From NCBI RefSeq assembly GCF_000203815.1, contig NW_004457713.1, forward strand, positions 124,001-188,000: a stretch of DNA of 64,000 bases, in the 5' to 3' direction. Source of the stretch: Cavenderia fasciculata (Eukaryota; Evosea; Eumycetozoa; Acytosteliales; Cavenderiaceae). The translations under genes and the position numbers were made by a program. Shown in pieces: positions 1 to 9,775 of this stretch. Every line of letters begins with the position of its first letter. The stretch's first letter is position 1. Under the pieces are notes generated by a model. That model ran no database searches. It saw only the letters and a list, made by a program, of their open reading frames with translations, and was not told where the DNA came from.

Positions 1-1
1 T

Positions 2-73
2 TTCATTGGTTCAACTCTTTGTATTGTTTATTTAATCATTGTATTTGCTTTCTTCTTTACTCCCGATTCTTAA
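2..73 (+). CDS. C-terminal end of a membrane protein (partial)
   Basis: An open frame enters from the left edge and stops with TAA at 71-73. The 23 residues are hydrophobic (a stretch such as IVYLIIVFAFFF) and look like a final membrane segment followed by a four-residue polar tail. Only this end is in the window, so the family cannot be named. The AT-rich, A-run sequence directly after the stop fits a dictyostelid 3' UTR. It could also be chance, since it is short. Confidence 0.4.
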   Translation, partial: FIGSTLCIVYLIIVFAFFFTPDS

Positions 74-589
74 CATTTATCAAAAAAAAAAAATAAAACT
101 TTAAAATACATACATACATATTTATATTATAATAAATAATCATACACAAAAGAGTGATCATTATAAAATTAAATTTCATTCAATTCCACACATTAATATG
201 TGCACATATTGATGACCTGTTGTTTTTGTAGAGGAAGCGTCTTCTGAAGGTACCTTTTGTATTGTTTTCGCGGTGTGAGTCAAAAATATCAAAAGAAGCT
301 CATCTGGCTCTTCTCTTTGTATTTTTAGGGGGTTTTTTACAACCTTTGGGAGAAGCAAGTTCCCGGGCTGATAGTCAATCGAGAATCAACCTGTTCAAGA
401 TATTCTTCTCTGATGATTCAATTTAAAAATGAAATTCCAAAGAAAATTGGTGATTACACAAAGCAATAGAAAAACATAAATAGTTGGTCAATAGACTCTT
501 TTTAAATCATTCAATTAAATCAACAACCAAGCAATCAATCAAATATAAATAATTAACTTATTTGTTTTATAACTCATATATATTCTAAA
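74..589. other. intergenic, no convincing gene
   Basis: Lies between the partial membrane protein and the GST gene. Bases about 200-410 are less AT-rich than their surroundings and hold a 60-codon open frame on the minus strand, but it has no ATG start and no recognisable protein. The last 100 bases are AT-rich and probably hold the GST promoter. Confidence 0.5.
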
Positions 590-1357
590 ATGTCACAACC
601 AACTTTTTATTATGTATGTTGCGAACTATAGATGAAGTAGTTAGACCAAACTCATATTCTTTTACTAACCAATCAATCTTTTTAATTTTTAGTTTAACGG
701 AAGAGGAAAGGGAGAAGTAGTACGTCTCTTGTTAACCTTTGCAGGTGTCTCATTCAAGGATGTTAGAGTAGAGAATATTGATGATGCCCTTAGAGCTCGT
801 CTCCCATTTGGTCAAATTCCATTCTTTGAAGACAATGAAATCGAATTGGCTCAATCCGGATCAATCATTAGATACGTCGCTCAAAAGTACAAGATTGCTG
901 GTGACAATAATGTAGATATTGCCCATGGTGATGCCATCATTGAATCAATCTGGGATGTCTTGACTCCATACTGGCAAACAAAGGACAACGAAGAAAAGTT
1001 CAACAAGTACAAGACTGAAACTATTCCAAAGTTTTTAACCAGATGGGAAGAATTACTCTTGAAAAATGGTGGTAAACAATTTGTGTATGTATAACAAACA
1101 TTTAATCATCAAATAATAATAATGGTATTTTATCATTATACTAATCCATATCAATTTATTAATACTATTATAGTGGAAAATCATTAACATCAGCTGATAT
1201 TGCAGTCTTCCATGCCATTGATCATTTGAATTTCTTAAAGGTATACCAACTTGAAACCACCAAGTACCCAACTCTTTCTGCTCTCTATACTACTGTTTCT
1301 GAAGTACCAGCTTTGAAGACTTATTTGGCTGCCAGAGCTACTGATTCAAAGTTTTAA
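590..1357 (+). CDS. glutathione S-transferase, sigma-like
   Basis: Cytosolic glutathione transferase that conjugates glutathione to electrophiles (or acts as a prostaglandin-D-synthase-like isomerase). Three exons: 590-613, 693-1084 and 1174-1357, giving 199 residues, the usual length of the class. The N-terminal thioredoxin-like half begins PTFYYFNGRGKGEVVRLLL, with the Tyr expected to activate glutathione at residue 7-8. The motif QSGSIIRYVAQKY is the Ser of the glutathione site at the end of that half. The C-terminal helical half ends with the conserved GKSLTSADIAVF helix. The start is the only ATG that places the FNGRG strand at the correct distance. Introns have GTATGT donors and TAG acceptors. 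Family assignment is strong; substrate is unknown. Confidence 0.93.
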
Positions 1358-1722
1358 ATCAACAATCATAGTAGAGTGTATAAAAAAAATTAATTTAAAT
1401 AAATATAAAATATATATATATTGTCAATACTAAAGTAATGTGTATCAATATATCCTGGGTATGATGATGACCAGGATACTTTTCAATACCACTTTTAAAT
1501 ATTTAATTGTCTCCGAATAAGATACTAATTTAGGGACTTGTTGGGAAAAATAAATATCTTTTTCCAAAGGGGATTTAAAAATTTATTTTTCGGTTCAATC
1601 AATGTTGCATTGTTCGAATCTCATCACCTCTTCCCTCCTCCTATCGGACTATAGATGCATTGTAATACATTGTGTAATAATAGTCGTATATATATATAGG
1701 TAGAAGAGGGTGAAGGAGAGGA
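1358..1722. other. intergenic between GST and acetyltransferase genes
   Basis: AT-rich spacer of two head-to-tail genes. It contains one tRNA-like B-box string (TTCGAATC near 1613) but no cloverleaf can be drawn around it. Nothing else is recognisable. Confidence 0.5.
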
Positions 1723-3309
1723 ATGAGCATAGAAAATATTAGTCACAATCATACAGAGAAATCACCTCTTTTAAATGAGCAACAACATGTATCTTTACCA
1801 ATCAATAATGATGACAGTACTGCGACAATAACAAAGACACCATCAGCTACACCTACAACAACCCAAAGAAAAAGAGTACTTTCATTAGACACTGTTAGAG
1901 GATTAACTATATTTGGAATGATGTATGTAGTGTAGTAAACATTGATAGTATACTGTCATGTGTCTCTCTCTCTCTAACTTTTGTATTTAAATATATATAT
2001 ATAGCTTAGTTGATAATCAAGGAGGACCACAAGTTATTTGGCCACTTCTTGAAACAGAATGGAATGGACTTTCAACAGCCGATTTAATCTTTCCATCTTT
2101 TCTCTTTATTTGTGGTTTCTCGGTCGCTTTGGCTTTAAAATCGGCAAAGAATGATATTAAAAGTAATTATTATTATTAATCACATTTAGAATATATGTGC
2201 TCTCCTTTTCTAATATTATCTCTTTATCTTTTTTTTATTAGCATGGTACAATATTATAAGAAGAACATTATTATTGTTTTTTATTCAAGCATTCCTTAAT
2301 TTAATGGCACATAAATTCGTATTTGATAGTTTTAGAGTTATGGGGTATATTATGTTGGATGGATCATATGTGAATGAATCATTTACTAATTTGATTTATT
2401 TCATTATTTAGAGTATTACAAAGAATATCAATATGTTATTTTGCATGTTGTTGTAGTTTCTTGTTACTACCACTTGTTGGACAAAGAATATTTTTAGTTG
2501 CTTGTGCTGCCATCTATCTATCTGTGATGTATGGATTAGATGTTCCTGGTTGTGGTAGAGGTGTTCTTACTCCATCTTGTAATGCTGGTTCTTATATTGA
2601 TAATTCGGTTCTAGGTGCTAATATGTATGTGAAACTTAAAACAAACCTAGTTGTTGTGGTATACCACAACAATATTAATGATTTAATTAATTTTTATATT
2701 TATTTATTTCCTATTAGGATTCATCCAAATGATCCAGAAGGATTATTATCAACATTTAGTGCATTTATAACAACATGGATGGGATTAGAATTAGGTAGAA
2801 TATTTACCCGATTCTATAGAAAACATGATTATGCTCATTTGAATATTCTAATTCGTTGGATTGGTATCGCAGTTGTATTTGGTGTGACTGGTATTGCATT
2901 GGGTGTAACAAAGATGCCAGTCAACAAATTAATTTGGAGTTTTAGTTTTGCTCTGATTACAGTGGCCTGTGGATCACTTTTAATTAGTGTAGCATACTAT
3001 CTATTAGATGTCGTTGAATGGAGTCCAACTGTCAAACGTCATATTGAATTCTCTATTCAACCATTTATGTGGATCGGTATGAACCCAATATCAATCTACA
3101 CTCTGATGATCTTTATTGAAATCATATTTATGTTTTATCTTCACACGTCTGATGGAACGTCGTTGTGGACGGCCATCTATGAAAAAATGTATCTCACATG
3201 GCTACGTAATGGCTATCTTGCTAGTACTGTCTTTTCACTTGGTTGGTTTGCATTCTTTGATTTCATTGCCTTTTTAATGTTTAAATTTAATATTATCATT
3301 AAATTATAA
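1723..3309 (+). CDS. HGSNAT-like heparan-alpha-glucosaminide N-acetyltransferase
   Basis: Multipass membrane acyltransferase of the HGSNAT family, which in animals moves acetyl groups from cytosolic acetyl-CoA to lysosomal heparan sulfate; the amoeba substrate is unknown. Five exons: 1723-1922, 2005-2162, 2242-2344, 2412-2624 and 2718-3309, giving 421 residues. After about 50 polar residues comes the family signature KRVLSLDTVRGLTIFGMI, then DNQGGPQVIWP, WNGLSTADLIFPSFLFICG, a long loop with DPEGLLSTFSA, and the late WIGMNPISIYTLMIFIE segment. I count about ten hydrophobic segments. The N-terminal SPLLN motif resembles an acidic dileucine-type sorting signal, consistent with an endolysosomal site (inference). 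The fourth intron is 93 bp, in phase, and lacks stops, so retention would add 31 residues; family alignment favours splicing. Confidence 0.88.
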
Positions 3310-4230
3310 AATCTAAACTAAATAAATATTATTTATTATTTTTAAATTTAACCTCCTCCTCCTCCTCCTCCATGAATTATTTATTAATAATGATAATAAT
3401 ATTATTATTATCTTTCAACACAAGATGTGATTGTTGTGACGATGCAATTGTGTTTTAGAATCATTAGGTGTCCAATAAACTGGGTTTCCAATTTTTGTCG
3501 CCTCGTCATTCTTCCCAGATTTAACCATCCTTTTTTATGATTATTCTAGTGAAAATTATTCTTTAAGCATTTTTAGAATAAGAATTTAATTATATATAGC
3601 AACAAAGGGTGATCGATTTGAGCATAAACTCAAACAACACAACAAACATTCTCTTATTTTTACTTTATATATAGATAATTAAAAGGTAATACAAACTAAA
3701 ACATTTTATGATTATCTATCAATAGATCGTCGATGTAGATTTGCTTGCTATGCTCTCTGCTGTGCAACCCATCACACAAAATATATTTGATAACACACTC
3801 ACACAATACCCTCCTTCATCCACAAAAAGAAAGGAAACCCCTTATTATCAAAGGTTTATATTATATTCCATACTAAATATATATCTCTCAATCTCTTTAT
3901 CTCATTAACAAATATATTATAGTTTTTTTTTTACTATCAGTATCAGTACTAGGAGATAATACAATCACAGTCGTCAGTAGTGTTATCTTTTAAATCTAAA
4001 ATCAATCTAGAATTAGAATAGTTCATTAACTCTTCATCCTCTTCATTTTTTTCCTCTTCATCCACTTCTACTTCCTCCTCCTCCTCCTCTTCTTCTTCTT
4101 TTAATTGTTAAATACATATACATTTTTTCATATGTAATCTTCGTTTATCCTCTTCTTCCTCTTCATCCATCCTTTTAAAAAAAAAATCCTCTTCATCCTC
4201 CATCCATTATTATATTATTCTATATAGATC
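3310..4230 (+). promoter_or_regulatory. long intergenic region with pyrimidine-rich leader of p80 gene 1
   Basis: No gene is visible over 920 bases. From about 4027 to 4205 the plus strand is a nearly pure C/T tract built from CCTCTTCATCC-like units, ending just before the p80 start codon. The other p80 gene in this window carries the same kind of tract in front of it, including the shared string CCTCTTCATCCACTTCT, so the tract is probably part of the shared promoter or 5' leader. Confidence 0.5.
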
Positions 4231-5301
4231 ATGAACATATTACTATTATTATTAAGTTTAATAATTGGTTGTTCAACTTTAGTAAATGGACAAGTTAATT
4301 GTGTCACTACACCTAGTGACAGTAGTTGTGTAAACTATCAATATCCAATTCAAAACATTACACAGGATATTGGATCGTTGTGTGGACAGATGAAATTCAT
4401 GGCACTGTGTGACATTCAACAACAATGTCAAACGATTGACAGTCAATCGGGTGTCTGCAATCCATTCTCAATCTTGGCAGACGGTTGTCAAGCCGATATG
4501 CCAAAGATGGGTGGTTGTAGCAACTACAACAGTCTCTGTGGCAATGGATCGGTCGTCCAACAATGCACCAAGTACCAAATGATTCCATCGCTTCCACAAA
4601 CCAAACAACTCTCGCAATATGTCTATAGCATTTGCACGTCGATGAACATGGATGCCTGTTCGCAATGCACCATTCCACCAACCTACTCTATGCTCCAATG
4701 CGACGTCATGAATGTCTACACTCAACTCTGTCAGCAGATGCCAGACATGACTGAATGTGCTTCATGGAAATCAATGTGCGAACCAGGTACCCTCCTCCAA
4801 ACCAGTTCACTCAACACTGTCTATTGTGAGCTGCCAGTTGGCGAGCAGATCCCATTGATGCGTATGTTTTTCCATACTGGCATTCTCGACTATATCTTGT
4901 TTGAAACTTGGGTGCCACGTACCAGAAACCAATTCATTGGCTATTGGTTTCTCATCTTTTTCGCCGCCATCATTTTCGAGTGTGAAAAGACTCTCCGTTC
5001 AATCCTCGAGAAACGTTGGGAAGCCGAGAAACAACTTGCCAGAGACTTGGATATCAACTCGAACGAATCTCTTGTCAGCAAGGGTATTTTCAAAGGAACC
5101 TATCCAACCTTTAACCTAAAGGTTGATCTACTCAGAGGTTTCCTCCACGGTTTCGAATTGACACTCTCCTACCTTTTAATGTTGGTTGCCATGACCTTTA
5201 ACGTTGCTCTCTTCTTTGCTGTCATTGCCGGTACGATAGCTGGTAACGTTGCTGTTGGTCGTTACCGTAGTTTTAAACCAAAAGTAACTTGTTGCGATTA
5301 A
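4231..5301 (+). CDS. p80: p80-like endosomal Ctr-domain membrane protein, copy 1
   Basis: Resembles Dictyostelium p80, an abundant endosomal and contractile-vacuole-related membrane protein with a copper-transporter (Ctr) domain. Single exon, 356 residues. A signal peptide (about 1-20) is followed by a lumenal Cys-rich domain (about 24-205, more than 20 Cys). The Ctr domain starts at MRMFFHTGILDYILFETW (about 210-227), with a first membrane segment at about 235. It continues with the MxxxM motif (MLVAM, about 316-320) and the GxxxG motif (GTIAG, about 334-338) that line and pack the Ctr pore. It ends RYRSFKPKVTCCD. The Met and Gly motifs are intact, so copper transport is possible but not shown. 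A close paralogue lies at 59583-60698 on the other strand. Confidence 0.9.
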   Translation: MNILLLLLSLIIGCSTLVNGQVNCVTTPSDSSCVNYQYPIQNITQDIGSLCGQMKFMALCDIQQQCQTIDSQSGVCNPFSILADGCQADMPKMGGCSNYNSLCGNGSVVQQCTKYQMIPSLPQTKQLSQYVYSICTSMNMDACSQCTIPPTYSMLQCDVMNVYTQLCQQMPDMTECASWKSMCEPGTLLQTSSLNTVYCELPVGEQIPLMRMFFHTGILDYILFETWVPRTRNQFIGYWFLIFFAAIIFECEKTLRSILEKRWEAEKQLARDLDINSNESLVSKGIFKGTYPTFNLKVDLLRGFLHGFELTLSYLLMLVAMTFNVALFFAVIAGTIAGNVAVGRYRSFKPKVTCCD

Positions 5302-5626
5302 ATTAAAAATCTCTTTCTCTCCCTCTCTCCTCCTCCTCCTCTTCATCCAAACAACCCAAAAAAAACAAAGAACAAGAATAATAATAATAGAAATCCAATC
5401 CCCATTTTTTATTCTTCTCTCTATTTTTTAGATAAACCAAAAGTCACATGATGCGACCACCATCAATCCAAAAACCAAAAGTTCTTCTTCTACTACTCCT
5501 CCTCATCAAATTAAACAAGAATAATAAAATCATCCCAAACAAATCAAAATATCTTGTGAAATTTTAGAATAAAGACATGAATTTAAAGTAGAAGTAGTTT
5601 CATTTTCATATTTGTTTAATTAAATA
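5302..5626. other. intergenic
   Basis: Begins with a short C/T-rich run (5312-5350) and holds several A-rich runs. It is the 3' end of p80 copy 1 and the promoter of the methyltransferase gene. I see no gene. Confidence 0.5.
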
Positions 5627-6587
5627 ATGTCATCATCATTACAACCAGGAGTACATAAAACAGCACTTGGATTTCAAAACAATTCAGCTCAAACCTATGT
5701 TAAAGGTAGACCAAGTCTTCCATTAGAGACTATTGATTTTATAAAGAACAAGTTTAATCTAAAAGAAAATAATATCATTGTTGATTTGGCATCTGGTATG
5801 TTTAACATATATATATATTATATAGTTTTAAAATTACAACAAAAAGGTAACATTGACTCTATCTATTGTTGAATGATACACTCATGTAGGAACTGGTAAA
5901 TTTACAGAATTATTATTTGGGTATGGCGGATTTAATAATATTACTTGTGTTGAACCAAGTGCTGATTTTAGAGATGCTTGTTCACAAATATTACAATCGA
6001 TTATTGATAATACAGAGGATCAAGATACAAGAGAAAAGAAACAATTCAAGGTATTAGATGGTACAGCTATATCGATACCATTGGCCGATAACTCTGTTGA
6101 TGCATTATTTGCATCACAAGCATTCCATTGGTTTGCCAATGATGATGCCATCAAAGAGATGGTACGTGTACTCAAACCAGGTGCACCATTAATCTTGGTG
6201 TGGTGTGAAGCGGATCTAAGCAACCCAATGGTTAAAGCTACCACTGATATCTATCGAGTCAAGTATGCTAATCTCGACGACCCAAATCCACAATTCCGGT
6301 CGTATGAATGGATTAAGGTATTTGAGCAACCAAGTGAACAAACAAAGTCACTCATCAATCTACCATTGGGTAGTGACAAGACATTCAAGATGAACCATCA
6401 TCTTACCAGAGACACTCTTCTAGCACGTATCTATTCTATCTCTTTTATATCTCTACTGTCAGATGACCGCAAACAAGAATTGAAAAAAGATATTCTAAAT
6501 GTCATTGACACTTTAAAAGATTACAAAGATAAAGAATCATTTGATTGTCCTTATCGTGTTGAAATTTATTTTACTACTAAAAAGTAA
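5627..6587 (+). CDS. SAM-dependent methyltransferase (type 11 family), intact copy
   Basis: Predicted small-molecule methyltransferase with the class I Rossmann fold. Two exons, 5627-5795 and 5890-6587, give 288 residues. Motif I is VDLASGTGKFTELLF (about residues 52-66) and is split by the intron. An acidic post-motif is CVEPS, and the motif around ASQAFHWF plus MVRVLKPGAPLILVW match the type 11 pattern seen in ubiE- and trans-aconitate-type enzymes. The substrate cannot be told. A broken paralogue with the same intron position lies at 8661-9584, with the nfs1 gene between them. Confidence 0.88.
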
Positions 6588-6820
6588 CAAAAGTAAAAGT
6601 AAAAAGTAGGTAGTATTAATATTACCTGCCCAATTAATTAATTAATAAAAAAAATAAAAAAAAAGAATTTAAAAAAAATCGGGAGCAAGTCGAGTCTCAT
6701 CATTATTAGTCACATGAGTTCAGATCTTTAGAACAAGACCATCCCCCATACCCATTCTTCCAACTACACATTCTTTGCTTTATACAATTTGTAGTTTAAA
6801 AAGAGAGAGATAGATAAAAG

Positions 6821-8343
6821 ATGATAAAGAATACAGTAAAGAGTCTAGTTGGTATCTCTTCAAGAAATATCAACTCTGCTGCATTGTGTAGCCATGTAAA
6901 TAAATCATCATTCATCACAAAGAGACAATATGCTACCCTTTCTACTCCTTCTAATGCTGCTGGTAAGTGAAAAACAAAGATACACACAAACTATAGTTAG
7001 TTTACTTATATATTCTCTATTATTATTACTTTAATGTAGAAATGGTTCAACCAATTTATTTAGATATGCAAGCAACTACACCAATAGATCCAAGAGTATT
7101 AGATGCAATGTTACCTTTATATACTGAGAGTTATGGTAATCCTCATTCAAAGACTCATCAATATGGTTGGACTTCAAATGATTATGTAGAAAATGCAAGA
7201 GAAGTATGTAGTAGAAAGATAAAGAAGACAAAGTAGAATAACATATCACTCTTTCACGTACACTTACTTACTTACTTTTTATTTTATTTATAGCAAGTAT
7301 CAAAGACAATTAAAGCAGATCCAAAAGAGATTATATTTACATCAGGTGCAACTGAATCAAATAATATAGCAATTAAAGGTGTTGCAAGATTCTACAAGGA
7401 GAAAAAGAATCATATCATCACTACAGAGACTGATCATAAATGTGTATTGGATTCATGTCGTCATTTAGAGACTGAAGGATTCGAGGTAACCTATCTAAAG
7501 GTGAAACAAAACGGTATCATTGATTTGGAGGAACTTGAAAATGCAATTACACCACAAACTAGTTTGGTCAGTATCATGGCCGTCAACAATGAAATCGGTG
7601 TCATTCAACCACTCAAAGAGATTGGTGCCATCTGCAAAAAGAAGGGTACCTTTTTCCACACTGATGCAGCTCAAGCTGTCGGCAAGATCAAGATGGACGT
7701 CAACGAGATGAACATTGACCTCTTGTCTATATCTGGACACAAGTTGTACGGACCAAAGGGTATTGGTGCCCTCTACCTCCGTCGTCGTCCACGTGTTAGA
7801 GTCGAGTCAATCATTAGTGGTGGTGGACAAGAACGTGGTATCCGTTCAGGTACCCTCCCATCGACATTGATCACTGGGTTTGGAAAGGCATGTCAAATTG
7901 CAATGGACGAGATGGAACGTGATAAAAAGTGGATCAAGTTCCTCTATGACCGTCTTTTGGCTGGTATCACTGCCAATATTACACACGTCAAGATCAATGG
8001 TGACGAGGAGCTTCGTTACTATGGCAATTTGAATATCTCGTTTTCCTATGTCGAGGGTGAGAGTTTGTTGATGGCCATCAAGGATGTCGCATGCTCTAGT
8101 GGTAGTGCCTGTACATCTGCCTCTCTCGAACCATCCTATGTATTGCGTTCACTCGGTCTCGAAGAAGATATGGCCCACTCTTCGATTCGTTTTGGTATTG
8201 GCCGTTTCACTACCGTCAAGGAAATTGATTACACTATCGAATTACTTTCAAAACAAGTTCAACGTCTAAGAGATATGTCTCCACTTTGGGAAATGGTTCA
8301 AGAAGGTATTGATTTGAAAACTATTGAATGGAGTCAACATTAA
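6821..8343 (+). CDS. nfs1: mitochondrial cysteine desulfurase NFS1
   Basis: PLP enzyme that takes sulfur from cysteine for iron-sulfur cluster assembly in mitochondria, working with ISD11 and the ISCU scaffold. Three exons, 6821-6962, 7040-7203 and 7294-8343, give 451 residues. The first exon encodes a typical mitochondrial presequence (basic, Ser-rich, no acids). The mature part begins at [19 protein letters not shown]. The PLP lysine is in [10 protein letters not shown] (about residue 252), the conserved His is in [12 protein letters not shown], and the catalytic persulfide cysteine is in [13 protein letters not shown] (about residue 375). All family residues I can check are present. It sits between two methyltransferase copies; the relation is positional only. 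Confidence 0.97.
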
Positions 8344-8660
8344 AAAAAAATAAAAGAAAAACAAATAAATAATAATAATAGTTATTTTTAAAAACTAAGA
8401 GGAATGATGGATGGATATATATATATTTGATTGTTTGTTTAAAAAGTCTAAATAGATCTGTTAATGGATCGGTGAATGAGCCATAAGGATTAGGTGGTGG
8501 CAAGTACCCAAATTAATTTAATTAAATTGTCGTTTTTCGGCACGGTTTACGACTTTAGATTTTCCGCCTTGCCTTCAAAAACAGTATCTATTTAAGGCTT
8601 TATAAATTTAACATTTTCATCATTCTTTTTCTAAATTAAAATTAGATAACCAAACAAATA
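8344..8660. other. intergenic between nfs1 and the broken methyltransferase
   Basis: AT-rich, with a somewhat mixed patch (8521-8595). Probably holds the promoter of the second methyltransferase copy. No gene or RNA is recognisable. Confidence 0.5.
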
Positions 8661-9584
8661 ATGACATTACATGCATCAGCATTAGGATATCATAATAAGA
8701 AAACAACAGATTCTTATTTAAAGGGTAGACCAACATTACCTGTTGAACTTGTTGACTTTATCAACTCAAACTTTAATATTGACCACGATGCTAATATCGT
8801 TGATTTAGCTTCTGGTATGTGTCTTTCTAAAAAAAAAAGATGGTTGAATATATAGCAAACAACTGACTCGTCCTATCTACTTTTTATTTAGGTACTGGTA
8901 AATTTACAGAACTAATGTTTAGTTATGGTGGATTTAATAATATTACATGTGTTGAACCAAGTCCCGATTTTAGAGATGCTTGTTCACAGATATTACAATC
9001 GGTTATTGATAATACAGAGGATCAACAAGTTAAAGTAAAGAAACAATTCAAGGTATTAGATGGTACAGCTACATCGATCCCATTGGCCGAATAACTCTGT
9101 CGATGCATTATTTGCATCACAAGCATTCCATTGGTTTGCCAATGATGATGCCATCAAAGAGATGGTACGTGTACTCAAACCAGGTGCACCATTAATCTTT
9201 GTATGGTGTGAAGCAGATACCTCATATCCATTGGTTAAAGCCACTACCGATATCTTTCACGAAAAGTACTATGATGGCTGTACACCACAATTCCGTGCTT
9301 ACAAGTGGTTGAATCTCTTTACTAGTCCAAGTGAACAAACAAAGTCACTCATCAATCTACCATTAAACTGCAAGAAACCATTCCCAATGCTACCACATTT
9401 CAACCGTGACAGTCTTAGAGATAGAATCTTTTCCATCTCTTACATTTCTCTATTCTCTGACGAAAAGAAGAAACAAATGATGGATGAAGTCTATGCTGCC
9501 ATTGACGCTCTACCAGAATACAAAGATAAAGAATCATTTGATTATCCTTACTTTGCTGAAACTTGGTGGACTTTTAAAAAGTAA
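8661..9584 (+). pseudogene. SAM-dependent methyltransferase, second copy, frameshifted
   Basis: Paralogue of the gene at 5627-6587 with the same exon plan: exon 1 8661-8814, intron, exon 2 from 8892. Motif I (VDLASGTGKFTEL) is intact. At 9089-9094 the sequence reads GCC GAA TAA where the intact copy reads GCC GAT AAC: one extra A at about 9090-9091 moves the frame and creates an immediate TAA. As written it yields a 118-residue stub. Downstream of the extra base the frame is fully open to 9584 and still looks like a functional C-terminal half (ASQAFHWF, MVRVLKPGAPL). The lesion is therefore recent, or is an assembly or sequencing error. About 100 bases around 9103-9200 are nearly identical to the intact copy, while flanking parts differ. 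Confidence 0.75.
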
Positions 9585-9775
9585 ACATATTAAATAAACA
9601 CACACATTTTGTTGTTTGTCTTCCCCGTTTTGGGTGGGTAAAAAATTACTCGTTCGGCTTTTTTCTCTTTTTTTCTCAAACGAACGACAATTTGATTTGT
9701 ATGAGCCAAGGTTCCTTTCTCTTATTGTATTCACATTTAAATTATATCTTTATTAGAGAGAGAGAAGAGAGAGAT

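Noticed and set aside
176-358. 60-codon open frame on the minus strand
   Set aside because: It begins with TTG, not ATG, has no recognisable motif and no supporting splice structure. Eukaryotic initiation makes this start unlikely.
1545-1640. Possible tRNA suggested by TTCGAATC near 1613
   Set aside because: The bases around it do not pair as a T stem, and no D arm or acceptor stem can be built at the right distance.
9692-9775. Extension of nob1 upstream of its ATG
   Set aside because: Starts at a TTG-type codon and reads through the purine-rich leader; the ATG at 9776 is the first one in frame.
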